DNA of 34,120 nucleotides from NCBI GenBank assembly GCA_030427145.1, contig JAUHWT010000030.1, positions 1 through 34,120 on the forward strand, written 5' to 3'. Position numbers and translations under genes: made by a program. Below, in pieces: positions 15,001 to 23,700 of the stretch. The notes under the pieces are model-generated. The model searched no databases. It saw only the letters and a list, made by a program, of their open reading frames with translations, and was not told the DNA's origin. This DNA is from Alphaproteobacteria bacterium (GTDB taxonomy: Bacteria > Pseudomonadota > Alphaproteobacteria > Rhodobacterales > Rhodobacteraceae). Each line of letters opens with the position of its first letter. Position 1 is the first letter of the stretch.

Positions 15001-15467
15001 CTAAGCCACAGACCTCTGGTATTGTTTGTGCCAACTACGCCGCTTGCGGTTTGTTGTAGTCCAGACAGGTCCGAAGTGGTGTCGCTCTCCCCTTTGTCGA
15101 ACACAATTTGATCTGCGGTCATTGTTCCGTCAGGGGCTTCCCCTGAATTTGCGGTTATGACTGGGTCAACCCCAGTGCCACCCTTAATTTTCGACCAAAT
15201 CGCGTTGCTAAAATCCTCGGAGTGTAGCGCAAGATTGTGTGCATTCCAACACAACTCCCCTGCCGCATTGTAACACGTCCGCAGTCCGCCCCCACCATAG
15301 GTGACAGCATCGGCAAGCGTTGTGGATGACCCACCGACACGGGCATAGTTGTTCTCGAAGTCCAGAACGTAGTCCATGGACGATCCGTTGAGTGCGTAGG
15401 AGTCAGGAGCGGACCATCCACCAGCAAGTATCGTTGTGGTCCAAATATTTACGCCGACGCCAATCAT
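12060..15467 (-). CDS. Large multidomain tail adhesin with carbohydrate-binding-like, EF-hand, Ig-like and beta-helix parts
   Basis: A 1135-residue protein starting at ATG 15467, which overlaps the upstream stop (ATGA) and follows GGGAGG; longer in-frame starts lack a site. The N-terminal half holds two similar beta-sandwich modules of the phage spike/CBM type (LALHSEDFSNAIWSKIKGG, and a second ending SSPTSYIPTNGSTATRAAE). Next comes a canonical calcium loop DGDGDGTIDASE (genome 13497-13532), an Ig/He_PIG-like domain (GSLPAGWSINSSTGVISYDD), and a beta-helix with strand repeats (SATNIFDGVRLTSSDNTTIN). The C-terminal 150 residues are a beta-rich tip. It probably recognises a surface glycan. The segment coding for the CBM-like modules has distinctly lower GC than the rest. 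Confidence 0.8.
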   Translation of the reverse strand: MIGVGVNIWTTTILAGGWSAPDSYALNGSSMDYVLDFENNYARVGGSSTTLADAVTYGGGGLRTCYNAAGELCWNAHNLALHSEDFSNAIWSKIKGGTGVDPVITANSGEAPDGTMTADQIVFDKGESDTTSDLSGLQQTASGVVGTNNTRGLWLRTTSGTCSIALRASTYTICNVTTEWQFFEHTDTTPLFQIILRGTYGTSNTCTVLAWGAQQTISDLPMLDNPDGTGTYVLTTSSAVYKWRANGYLYSDGELQGPKLIWDSEAATNLDPNSNDLTSKAIVGGDSLTLTPGAAIGPDGGNSLTRLEITDTTNEIKSVAFNLSVTSESTYCSSCFFKNDDQRYVSLKHYRSENNWTVAVFDLSNGTVVDTYTGASGGEVVLVGIDNVGGDIYRAYLSSAEVGTTLSCRIDFIESDSPSFNTNGNHFYSGTAGVGLYAGFCQTELGSSPTSYIPTNGSTATRAAETATIAAADLPYSATAMSITMRGNMTYADNNSAAEVGPLDWRLDANNRITWEVSTASANTGRPVLLQRVSSVFDTSSGVSDEYSPSVNTPFSISSRHGSGFIQGASKGDEFTADTTPTALPDLSSTDMDLLPTFHGGIDLFMMCDEDIGEDGIIEGSALPDAPLDDAPILSGNNLWDQYLIDGDGDGTIDASEAFEGDNIVYTATYEAGSLPAGWSINSSTGVISYDDDVLSEGTIEVTATNSGGSETADFTVEVLSAAGAETVTGDQGWTQYVSNGDDYPVIDLTGATWNSDNDSTPSELEYPVRVRNYTAATVIRNGYVDGMFHAGMEWSDVYAQGNSVALFSQDNAGARTLITGFSATNIFDGVRLTSSDNTTINNVWIRGARDDAIELEKAGDDVLVKDSLFEYCFSGISISEDQTAVAGHTFTFENVLVHMSRYLYGSDVTHGNPIKGGDPDPVEVNPDLVMNNCVLAITDVNHLNTRFEHAMGAITSGSNNLLLNLTDDALPGGYPTLHESFTTLNGSAARAKWLERRAAFFTGNPVHSDVEDDRISFIVGVPSGGAVYHGFSDGNSSGNGAGYTFGTPMDMAIDGTTVSYLTVTTGGLLRIGFAGQVQISGVTDVEVTLPGLEEGPVTCTWNGTWYEAAGPVAARNTYMENEDGNYLTVRVVKL

Positions 15468-16192
15468 GTTACGACCTCCCAGCCTGCCGGATAGGCGACC
15501 GGAGACCATACGTTATTGTCTATGGTTGAACGGTAATGAGTCCCATTGAACATGACCTCATCACCTGTCTGGTAAGCATCATGGCCTCCAGTGGGTTGAA
15601 CCCAATCGGGAACCTCTGGAGTCTCGTCTTCAACAGCTTCCCATCCGCCCGGATACTGCGTTGGAGTCCACACGTTAAAATCGATCAGGCTCCTGTATTT
15701 GGTGCCGTCGAACTCCCGCTCATCATCGATCATGACGCTGGCAAAAGCCCACAGCGCCGGATCGCTCCAAAGCATTCCACCAGCAAGAATGTGACCTGGT
15801 ACGCCTATGCTCTCGCAATGCGCGTTCACGTCTTCCGGGTTAACGAACGTGACGCCCTCGCCACCGACTCCGTTAAATCCATCAAGGATGGACACAGCAG
15901 TGCTGCTTTCGGCCCACGTCTGAAGCTCCTCGGGAATGCCCTGACCACGAAATGAAAGGGTTGCGTAGAAACCGCTGAACAAGGTGGGCGTTTCCCCGCC
16001 TGTCGCCTCAAGCTTCCCGGACGGATGGCGCCAATAGTAGAACAGGCATTTCTCCAAATTCGGATGATAAACGTAGTCACCAAAGGTTGGACTGGTCGGT
16101 TCAGTGTCCTGCACCAGATCGCCAAGACCTCGCGCATCAAGCCACTGCTCCAGGGCTAGTTTGGTCCCGGCATGAATTATCAGATCAATCAT
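15464..16192 (-). CDS. Tail protein with two C-terminal carbohydrate-binding repeats
   Basis: A 242-residue protein. The first 150 residues are an unassigned phage tail domain (WLDARGLGDLVQDTEPTSPT; FYYWRHPSGKLEATGG). The C-terminus has two copies of a small aromatic-rich module: FDGTKYRSLIDFNVWTPTQY then PGGWEAV, and FNGTHYRSTIDNNVWSPVAY then PAGWEVV, the second preceded by PDWVQPTGGHDAYQTGDEV. This is the chitin-binding-like (CBM5/12) module common in phage tail proteins. I prefer ATG 16192, with GAGG 6 nt upstream, over GTG 16204. It overlaps the big adhesin gene (ATGA) and may support or complement it in glycan binding. Confidence 0.75.
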   Translation of the reverse strand: MIDLIIHAGTKLALEQWLDARGLGDLVQDTEPTSPTFGDYVYHPNLEKCLFYYWRHPSGKLEATGGETPTLFSGFYATLSFRGQGIPEELQTWAESSTAVSILDGFNGVGGEGVTFVNPEDVNAHCESIGVPGHILAGGMLWSDPALWAFASVMIDDEREFDGTKYRSLIDFNVWTPTQYPGGWEAVEDETPEVPDWVQPTGGHDAYQTGDEVMFNGTHYRSTIDNNVWSPVAYPAGWEVVT

Positions 16193-16216
16193 CCCAAGCC
16201 TCACGCACCCACGCCA

Positions 16217-16504
16217 TTAGTATTCGGCGATAATGTCGGAAACGTCGGTGCCGGTGTCGAAAACCTTGATCACGGCGCGTGCCCAAAAACCCACGCCGAC
16301 GCCGGTGTATTCCAGCACCGCGCCGGAAACCAGTTTCACCTTCAAGTTGCCATTCTCACTGCCGGTGCCTATCCAGAGTCCTCGTGGCACCCTGTCCAAA
16401 GTGTTCTCTTCGTCATCGTCCAGCTCTGTGAGTGCCACTCCGTCCCAAAGTGAGGCGGTTGCATCTTGTTCGCGGTGCGCGGCATACGGGTCACTGATCG
16501 GCAT
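16217..16504 (-). CDS. Small beta-rich tail-tip protein
   Basis: A 95-residue protein. After a short N-terminal helix (PYAAHREQDATASLWDG) it reads RVPRGLWIGTGSENGNLKVK, then VSGAVLEYTGVGVGFWARAV and VFDTGTDVSDIIAEY. This pattern (RGLxIG-G-LKV-T-G--V-F--VP-G---PV-V--V--TGT-A--I-A-Y) is common in short structural proteins beside tail fibres or capsid genes of siphophages. AAGGA lies about 8 nt before ATG 16504. It overlaps the upstream gene by 14 nt. It is probably a minor virion component; the precise position in the tail tip is unknown. Confidence 0.65.
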   Translation of the reverse strand: MPISDPYAAHREQDATASLWDGVALTELDDDEENTLDRVPRGLWIGTGSENGNLKVKLVSGAVLEYTGVGVGFWARAVIKVFDTGTDVSDIIAEY

Positions 16505-16718
16505 TTTCAGATCCTTCTCGATTGTCGTTGGTGCGGCGCAGTTTGACGCGGAGCACGTTTTCAATGATTCCGGGGTCGACGCTTTCGGGTATCTCGTCCA
16601 CGGACACGCCGTTCTCGATGAAATCCGCGAAATCCATATCGTGGGTGACGAACCACCGTCGAAGGCCCCGGACGCAGTAGTTTGCGCGGCGGAGATCGTC
16701 GACGGTGATCCGCGTCAT
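16491..16718 (-). CDS. Small phage tail-region protein (MTRITVDDLRRANYC type)
   Basis: A 75-residue protein. The sequence MTRITVDDLRRANYCVRGLR, then FVTHDMDFADFIENGVSVDE, belongs to a widespread class of short siphophage proteins between tail tip genes, with one Cys at 15 and an acidic middle; their function is not known. The C-terminus is basic then acidic (KLRRTNDNREGSENADQ). ATG 16718 starts 5 nt after the upstream stop; a GTG at 16727 that overlaps that stop is also possible. Its 3' end overlaps the next gene by 14 nt. Its place in the coupled tail operon suggests assembly or a minor virion role. Confidence 0.6.
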   Translation of the reverse strand: MTRITVDDLRRANYCVRGLRRWFVTHDMDFADFIENGVSVDEIPESVDPGIIENVLRVKLRRTNDNREGSENADQ

Positions 16719-16723
16719 CTCGC

Positions 16724-16957
16724 TCACAGGTCCCGGCTTTCGGATGATATTTCCCCGGACCACAGTGTGTTCAGACCGCTGATTGTCATGTCACCGAACA
16801 ACACCGGCACGGGTCGCCCGGCCTCCGCTGTCGGCGCCTCCAGATCAGACACCGCGTCAGGCTTAGGCCCCTTCGGTTTTGATATGAGAACAGCCGCAAC
16901 ATTGATGAGCAGGGCAACTGCCATCTGCGCCAGAAAGGTTATGACCGGTCCTGCCAC
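16724..16957 (-). CDS. Small membrane-segment tail-tip protein
   Basis: A 77-residue protein starting with GTG 16957 behind GAGGCGG. It has an N-terminal hydrophobic stretch (VITFLAQMAVALLINVAAVL, about 5-24) followed by a Pro/Lys turn and then TAEAGRPVPVLFGDMTISGL with NTLWSGE. The GRPxPVxFG-xxI-G-N-LW-G core is typical of short siphophage proteins coded next to the tail hub or tip, where a hydrophobic helix may be inserted in the tip or, on injection, in the host membrane. That role is inferred. It is the first gene after the promoter-like pair at 16991-17019 and heads a chain of overlapping small genes. Confidence 0.65.
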   Translation of the reverse strand: MAGPVITFLAQMAVALLINVAAVLISKPKGPKPDAVSDLEAPTAEAGRPVPVLFGDMTISGLNTLWSGEISSESRDL

Positions 16958-16990
16958 CTGCGCCGCCTCGGATTAAATTCAATCTATGGC

Positions 16991-17019
16991 TTACTATCAC
17001 CTTTGAGTTGAATTTTCAA
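16991..17019 (-). promoter_or_regulatory. Sigma70-like promoter with flanking inverted repeat
   Basis: On the minus strand TTGAAA (17019-17014) and TAGTAA (16996-16991) are 17 bp apart, a good sigma70-type pair. AAATTCAA (16975-16982) and TTGAATTT (17008-17015) form a perfect 8-bp inverted repeat with a 25-bp spacer covering the -10 region. It lies between the hub fusion gene stop and the small membrane protein GTG. Confidence 0.55.
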
Positions 17020-19511
17020 TAGAATACATTCTTGCTGCTCAGCGGGTTGTCCCGGGGAATCCCCGGCTGCCCTCCGAAGTTGAGAATGTTGTTGTGGATC
17101 TCGCGACAGGCGTATGTGCTTTTGGCGCAGCCCAGTGTTACCTGCACCTTTGTTCCGGTCGGCATTTCGCCCACTGGGCCGCGTATCCCGATCACCAAAC
17201 GGTCATCCGATACGGATTTTACTGCCCGCAGCTCATGGGCACCGTCGGGCGCACGCCATTCGACCGTGCCACCGACATAACGATCCCCGGACTTGGGTAG
17301 AGGGGCGTCAATCCTGATGCGCGTCCCACCCGCCTCCTGGACCTCCCGAACCACTGTGGCGGCCTTACGACTGGCCCCGCATTGCGGGCCGTACAGGACG
17401 TGCGGGCAACGTATCTGATAGTTGCGCCGCAGACCCGGGCGCTTGAGAGATGTTATCAGTGGCTCGCATGTCAGGTCGATCTCATTGAAGTCGTCCGACG
17501 CTGACAGCACACGCCCCGCCCACCTGGCCGGAAACGCCCCGGGCTCAGACGGATCGGAGTCCGCGTGCCCCTGAAAAATTCGCAACGACAAAGGTTGTGC
17601 CGGGGGGAACCGCAAAATCAGGTCGTCGATTTCAGTGCCGCGCTCCATTCTGACCCGAAGCGACGTTTTGTCCAGTGTTCCGGTTTCCTCAATTGCGTCA
17701 ACGTCGATCGCAATTGACCTGTAAACAACACCGTCTTTCCTGATCGGGTATTCGGCATTGGTAAACGCAAATGGTCCAAGCGTGTCGGCGATAAAATAGT
17801 CCCCGGCGCGAGTTCTGCCATTGAGGACGTAGCCTGTTTCAAAGTCTGAAACTTCACCTGCCGTTCGAATCTCCCGCGGGAACGAGGGGTATGGGCGGGT
17901 GTCCCACGACCGGAGCGCCATTTCTGACACGTCCAGCATTTTGCGGTCGTTGATTGACGGGGTGTTTTCCGACCAGTATCGGTAGACTGCCGTCAGAGCG
18001 GCCCGCTGCAGCCCATCGTCACGCGACCCATCCGAGTAATGTGGAAGCGATGAATGTGAGGATCCTGCGATCGGAAGCCGATCCGGAGCGTTGGTACCCT
18101 TGTCGACTGCCGGGCAGCCCACCGAGGTGAACACAATACGCTTGTCAGCCGGAACCCATGCGGTGGCATCTGTGTCGCGCGTTCCACCGGGTCGGTTTCT
18201 ATGTTCGGACTCCCACCAGTTTCGGAAATCCTTGAGTCGGAAAACCCAGGGTTCAGACCATGTCGGATCCGTGATCGGGCTGCGGATCTGATCATCGCGG
18301 TCGCCTTGACTGGCATACACCCAGTCGTAGTGCTCACCACCTTCGATGTTGGAGCGCAGGTACTCGCTGCCGTGCGGGCTCTCCCACCCGGCGAGTCTGT
18401 CTAAATGGTCTTCGCTGTCGCGCCAATCCGACATCGGGGTGAAATTCTCGATACCAACGAAATTGATGTTGGAATCGCCCCACAATGGGTCCATGTTGAA
18501 CCGAACATCCCCGGTGCCGTCATATGGTTGGTGGGAGTGATATTCTGTCCAATCCGCTGCGTAACTGATCTCGACGCCGCTACCGAGAATGCGGCGGCAT
18601 TCCGACGCAAGGTTCCGCAGCTGAGTTACGCCGGGGTAATCTGAGGCTGAGCTTCGCACCCTCGTCATACCCACCATCTGCGATCCGATCAGGAACTTTT
18701 CCGCGCCGGCGGCTTTTGCGATCGTCGCAAGATGCAGAATGTATCTCCGGTACGACCACTCCTCGTCCGGGCCGGTATAGGTTACGCGCAGGGCTTCCGC
18801 ATTCCATCCGAAATGGGTGGCAGTGACCGTGCCGAAGAAATCTGACATCTGCGTTGCCGCATCTGCCGTTTGATCAACAGTCCCCACCTCACCGGGCGCG
18901 GGCATGCAGGTCATATCGCCTCGCCACGGGTACTCGGGTTGGCCGGTGCCGCCATAGGGGTTACCTTTTGCGTTCCCCGGGGCGATGTCCAGTTCCAGCA
19001 GCGGTGCCACGGTTACACCCAGGCCCCTTTCGATGAGCCTGCGAATCCCTTCGTAAAGGCTGCGGTCGCTCGGGGTGCCCGCGCTGAACGGTTTTCCGTT
19101 GATCCGGCTGACGACTTCAGCCTCATCACGCGTCGTGTTGCCCACTCGCCAGTTGTACGGTGTCGTGTCATTCACAGCCTCGACAACCCGTGGCTTACAC
19201 TGACATTTCCACAGTCGCAGGTCGTCTCCGTACCAGGTGACCGGCACTGTAGCGCTGTTCAGATTGGCGAAGGTGGACGTCATGTCCGCGATCGACGCAC
19301 CGAAGTCCGTTATCCCCACGTGCGATTTAAAGTTCTCGGGGTCAGAGTTTTCCGCACGAACGAACGTCGAACCGTAACCGAACTCGGACGCCCCGGGCGC
19401 GAATGCTATGGCGCCCACCTGCGCTTCAACCGGACGGGGAGACCCCGAGAAGAGAAACAGATTTACCGGCGCCCCACCGGCCACGCTGGCTTCTTTATCG
19501 CTGAACGACAT
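17016..19511 (-). CDS. Tail hub fusion: GTA TIM-barrel-type domain plus BR0599/DUF2163-like C-terminal domain
   Basis: An 831-residue protein combining parts usually coded separately in GTA-type tails. Residues about 240-545 match the GTA TIM-barrel module (YILHLATIAKAAGAEKFLIG; ISYAADWTEYHSHQPYDGTG; EMALRSWDTRPYPSFPREI). The C-terminal 280 residues follow the BR0599/DUF2163 pattern: CPHVLYGPQCG (C702, C711) and GCAKSTYACREIHNNILNFG (C795, C802). In lambda gpL and the Rhodobacter GTA hub, four such cysteines hold a 4Fe-4S cluster. Residues 1-240 resemble the start of DUF2163-like hub proteins. GAGGG precedes the ATG. It probably forms the tail hub with a glycan-facing barrel. Cluster binding and enzymatic activity are inferred. 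Confidence 0.8.
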   Translation of the reverse strand: MSFSDKEASVAGGAPVNLFLFSGSPRPVEAQVGAIAFAPGASEFGYGSTFVRAENSDPENFKSHVGITDFGASIADMTSTFANLNSATVPVTWYGDDLRLWKCQCKPRVVEAVNDTTPYNWRVGNTTRDEAEVVSRINGKPFSAGTPSDRSLYEGIRRLIERGLGVTVAPLLELDIAPGNAKGNPYGGTGQPEYPWRGDMTCMPAPGEVGTVDQTADAATQMSDFFGTVTATHFGWNAEALRVTYTGPDEEWSYRRYILHLATIAKAAGAEKFLIGSQMVGMTRVRSSASDYPGVTQLRNLASECRRILGSGVEISYAADWTEYHSHQPYDGTGDVRFNMDPLWGDSNINFVGIENFTPMSDWRDSEDHLDRLAGWESPHGSEYLRSNIEGGEHYDWVYASQGDRDDQIRSPITDPTWSEPWVFRLKDFRNWWESEHRNRPGGTRDTDATAWVPADKRIVFTSVGCPAVDKGTNAPDRLPIAGSSHSSLPHYSDGSRDDGLQRAALTAVYRYWSENTPSINDRKMLDVSEMALRSWDTRPYPSFPREIRTAGEVSDFETGYVLNGRTRAGDYFIADTLGPFAFTNAEYPIRKDGVVYRSIAIDVDAIEETGTLDKTSLRVRMERGTEIDDLILRFPPAQPLSLRIFQGHADSDPSEPGAFPARWAGRVLSASDDFNEIDLTCEPLITSLKRPGLRRNYQIRCPHVLYGPQCGASRKAATVVREVQEAGGTRIRIDAPLPKSGDRYVGGTVEWRAPDGAHELRAVKSVSDDRLVIGIRGPVGEMPTGTKVQVTLGCAKSTYACREIHNNILNFGGQPGIPRDNPLSSKNVFY

Positions 19512-19521
19512 TGCACCCTCT

Positions 19522-19559
19522 TTTCACATTTATAGTGTAAAATAACCAAAAATGTGAAA
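19522..19559. promoter_or_regulatory. Inverted repeat TTTCACATTT / AAATGTGAAA upstream of the hub gene
   Basis: Arms at 19522-19531 and 19550-19559 match perfectly over 10 bp, with an 18-bp spacer. The left arm also takes part in CACATTTATAGTG (19525-19537), an imperfect CACT-N5-AGTG element. On the minus strand TTGAAA (19566-19561) lies just upstream and an ACTATAAAT stretch follows, so a promoter is plausible. It fills the 51-bp gap before the hub fusion start. Confidence 0.5.
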
Positions 19560-19562
19560 TTT

Positions 19563-20786
19563 TCAAGCTGAAACAGCCGTCACGGTGAGAACGGTTTGCG
19601 CCACCTGGTCGGTCAGCCATTCGATGCTCATGGCGTCACTCCCGAACCTGCAGAGCGGCAACCACGACACTTTGGCCACGTCGCTGCTCTCGCTGAGCGG
19701 GATGGAGTCGCGCAGGGAGAATGTGCTGCGATCGTTTGCGATGGAGACGCCGGTAACGTAGCGGTCGTAGACCGTTCCGTCGCGCATCAATATCCGCACA
19801 GCAGTGCGGAGCGGGTTGGCCTGCGAAGTCTGCCCGACCTCCGCCCCGTCTGCAACGAGGGATGATGTTATGACGTTGTCGGGTCGCAGAAGCATGTCAG
19901 AGGTGCCCGTTGGGCAGCGGAACGCACCGCGACGCCCCTTCATCAAAATGAAGAATGCGGCCAGATCGCTCATTTCAGCAGCAGTTTTGCCGAGATAGGT
20001 ATGGGTGATTGAATACTGGGGTGTCGTGATCGGCGCCTCATGTGAAGTGCGACCGTAGCCGAAATCGAGAGTCTGATACCGTTGGGCATAGGACAGCTGC
20101 GGCCGCGCCCGCCAGTTCGGCCGGAAGTCGAAGAGAGTTTCGCCGTCGAGGGTTGTGGCAGGTTCCGGGAGCGGAGAGCCAAATTCAAAGCTGTACTCGT
20201 CCGTGAACTCTATCAGCTCTCCCGTGATTTCGTCCACTTTCAGCGCCGTCCCGGGCCGCTCCATTAGGCGGACGTCTGCCGTGGCGACCGTGTCCGTCAA
20301 CATGGACAAGCCCAGGGAACCGCCCACCCTACCCTGCATCAGCGGGCAAAGCCGCGCACCCAGTGGGAAACTGCGCGTTACGGGGTCTGCAAGTTCGACG
20401 GAGGAATACGAGACATTTGCGAGCGTGCTGAACACCGTTTCCCCGGCCCCCACCAGCGCCACAGGCTCTCCGACTTCGGTGAACTTCCCCGAAGCGCCGG
20501 GCACGGCAACGGCGGTGCCGCCTGTGAATGCCGCGGACGTAGGTAGGCCACGGAGAATGTCGGGGATGCAGATGTCCTGCGCCGCGCCGCTCGCAAGCGC
20601 ATTTGAGATTCTACGCAGATGGTGATCGCGCACGACAGCTGAGAAGTCGACAGTGCGACGCGGCAGCCCCCTGCGGGACCGCCTCTGTTCGGTGCCGTTC
20701 GAGCTCTCGATTATGTCCGTCGAGAACTCGAAACTCTCGCGCACACCAGATGCCCAGTTCGGTGAGAGGGGTATATTAGATGCCAC
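19563..20786 (-). CDS. Distal tail / baseplate-like structural protein
   Basis: A 407-residue protein from GTG 20786, which has AAGGGG 8 nt upstream and lies 10 nt after the propeller gene; longer readings run back into that gene. The start NWASGVRESFEFSTDIIESS, then GTEQRRSRRGLPRRTVDF, is the usual opening of siphophage distal tail proteins, in which the tail tube end is joined to the hub. The second half (ITHTYLGKTAAEMSDLAAFF, MKGRRGAFRCPTGTSD) resembles the 'R-G-x-F-F-P' segment of the DUF2460 class. It sits immediately before the hub fusion, the order seen in GTA tails. The assignment rests on pattern and order, so I am moderately sure. Confidence 0.65.
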   Translation of the reverse strand: MASNIPLSPNWASGVRESFEFSTDIIESSNGTEQRRSRRGLPRRTVDFSAVVRDHHLRRISNALASGAAQDICIPDILRGLPTSAAFTGGTAVAVPGASGKFTEVGEPVALVGAGETVFSTLANVSYSSVELADPVTRSFPLGARLCPLMQGRVGGSLGLSMLTDTVATADVRLMERPGTALKVDEITGELIEFTDEYSFEFGSPLPEPATTLDGETLFDFRPNWRARPQLSYAQRYQTLDFGYGRTSHEAPITTPQYSITHTYLGKTAAEMSDLAAFFILMKGRRGAFRCPTGTSDMLLRPDNVITSSLVADGAEVGQTSQANPLRTAVRILMRDGTVYDRYVTGVSIANDRSTFSLRDSIPLSESSDVAKVSWLPLCRFGSDAMSIEWLTDQVAQTVLTVTAVSA

Positions 20787-20796
20787 AGTGAGCCCC

Positions 20797-23700
20797 TTAC
20801 ACGCCGAACAGGGCTGCCCAGTGGCGCGACTCGTCGTGCCCGTCCGGGTGCTCAAGGAAGCGGGTGCCGGCAGTACCCCAGACGAACGCGGCCTTGCTTT
20901 CGCGGTCGATCTCCAGTGTGCGGTTCGACCCCACCCTGGGCAGGTTGTTAGTGACGTCCACCCATGGCCCGTCCGGGCCACCCAGTGATCTGAGGGCAAA
21001 TGTGCCGCCGTTGGAGCCCATGCTCGCGATCATGAACATGTAATCGGAGAACGCCGGGTCCTCGCAGACCCTGATCCGACCGATCGAAAGGCTCTTCCAC
21101 TGCGTGGCATGGACAGTGAACCCGCTGCCGTGCTCATAGCGAATGAGGCCGGTGTTTTTCTTCCACCAGTAGCACACGTTCGCGTCGTGTGGATCCGGGA
21201 AAAACGAGTACGGCTGGTTCCGGCTCATACCCGGACCCTGGTGCTTTCCTGCTGTAGTACCGGTGATCTCCGTCCAGTTTTTCCCGCGGTCACCGGTGCG
21301 CCGGATCTTCGTGCCGGCGTTGTTGAACGCATAGAGTACGCGCCCGTCGGCGCCGGACCTTCCGTGAACCCCACTGGCCTTTTCGTTGGGTCTGTGGAAC
21401 TCATCTGGGAATCCGCTCTCGGCGCGGTCGTTCCATGTTTGCCACGATCCCCCGCCGTCACTGCTGATCCCCGAGACGCAATATGCCCAGTTGGTGTCCG
21501 TCTCGGTACCCCAGTCCGCCCACCGCTGCTTTTTACCGATGCCACCGGACATAAAGGACGGTTTGAATGTGCCGCCATTTGTGCGGAGTCCGTTCTCCGC
21601 GACCTGCAACGTGCAGTCGCTGCCATGGTAACCACCGCGGCACAAAAGCATTCTGTCCGGATCACCTGGATGGATGGCGCAGGACAGGCCGCCCTTGTTG
21701 TCGCTCAGCCCGTTACCGGGAATGGCGGGCACGGACCACGAAAGGCCGGCGTCCCGGCTGATGTAGGGTCCGTAATCGAAGCACATCCACACCATGACAT
21801 CCGGGTCAGATTTCGACCGGGCAGTTGAGTTTAGGTTGGCCTCACCGGATCCCAGATTGTCGTATCCGTCGGAAGCGTTGTAGAAGTCCTTGGCGTTGTT
21901 TGTGCGGACCATGCGGCACATTCCCGTGCCAACGACGCGGTTTTTATCCGTGGGCGAGGGGCTGAGCTGGAACTGCATGTCACGGGTATCTTTGCCCATC
22001 CCCCGGACTTTCGTGAGGAATGCGCGAATCTCCCAGCCGTAGGTCGCGGAGAAGTCCCCGCAGTTGCCCCAGGAGGTGCCGCCGTTTACGGTATAGAGTG
22101 AGACCTTGTTCGTTTCGTCGTTGTTCAGGTCGGTCTTCATACCCATGAGCCACATGTAGTCGCGATCGACCGGGCTGATGTATAGCGACCCCACGGCGTT
22201 GTGGGGCGTGGTGACACGGGTAAAGGACGTCCCGCCGTTGGTCGTTTTGAACAGACCCTGAAGATAGACTACGACGAAGAACTCGTTCCAGTTATTCGGG
22301 TTGAACCTGATGCAGGTTACCGCTCCAGACGGCAGGCCTGACGGATTCTTTTTATCCCATGAGGTTGCCGAGTTCTCGCTCTTCCAGAGGCCGGTGTCTG
22401 TGCCCAGCCACAGATGATTACCGTTCAACCCGGAACATTCGAGAGCGTATCCGACCTGGCCGATGCCGGATGGTAGCGAAAGTTTGGGCGACCAGTTTTC
22501 ACACCTGTCTGTGGATCGGTAGCAACCGTCGGTCGCATTGAAAAACCACCAGCGATTGCGGTTGTTAGGGTCGTAGGTGATAACTTCTCGGGCGCAGCGG
22601 TAGAGGCCGCCGTAGCTGTTTCCGCTGCCCCCGGGCGCCTTACTCAGGCTAAGAACTTTTTTGACCTTCTTACCGAGGTTATACGAAAGATAGAGGCCTC
22701 CCCCTGCATTGCCATTGGACTGGTTCGAGATCGCATAGAGGAACCGATCCTCATCGTCGGGGTCAAACATGGCCGCGATCGAATAGCGGTTGCCGACGTC
22801 TTCAAACTCAACATGGCGGTAACGCGGCCAGTCGTCCTCAGCGTTCTCCGTCACCCACCCAAGGGCAACGTCCATCAGGCCCATCGCCTTGTTGGGGTTC
22901 ACCGGCGAGCGCACATAACCCACGCAGTATTGCAGCTGCATCCCCGATTTACCGTAGCGGTAGAGGTCCGGCCCGTTGCCATTATCGTAGGAATTCTTTG
23001 CAGGCACCGAGCACGTGAAGAACCGCTTCCATGCTCCCGGATCCTCCGTTACGGGTTCCCCGGGCACATCTACACTGTCTGTCACGGCTGTGCTTCGCAG
23101 GCCCGTGGAAGGATCGAACACCGCAAAGTTGATAGTGATCGTCTTGCCAAAATAGCTGGTCCCGAGATCTACAGTCGCGGGACTCGTGAATGTCTGGTAC
23201 CCGCCGCCACCGGCGGCCCACTGCAACTCGCCCGACCCATTTGGGTTCGTCGCGGTGATCGTTATCTGGCCGTCGGCGGCCGCGGGTACTGCGCTTTGCC
23301 CGGTCGGCGCGTCTGGTGCGCCAGGTAAAGCCGGGAACACCACGGATTTTGCGTCGGATTCGAGCGACCATGGCCCTTCCAGGTTCGTCTTGTAGCGGAA
23401 CCGGAGTCGCCCGTTCCGGGCCGACCCGTTGTCCTCGAAAAGATGCCAGTCACCTGTGCCCTGGTTGAGCATTTCGGTCAGATACTGATTGAGGGTGCCG
23501 GTCGGTACCAGTGTCTCCCAATGCGACTCAATGGCAGGCGTGTGCTGACTGGTCGTCCACTGTGCCGCGACGACTCCGAGCGCGGCGCTGATCGTCAAGA
23601 CAGGCTGGCTTGTCACCACCTGCCCCTCCGGAACAAATTCTCCTGCTGAAACCGACCAGTCGCTTGCGATCGGCGTCGGCGGTACGTCCGTGCCGGGGGT

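Noticed and set aside
18870-19535. Rightward long open frame opposite the hub fusion
   Set aside because: Shadow of the hub gene; also crosses the promoter-like gap without a ribosome site.
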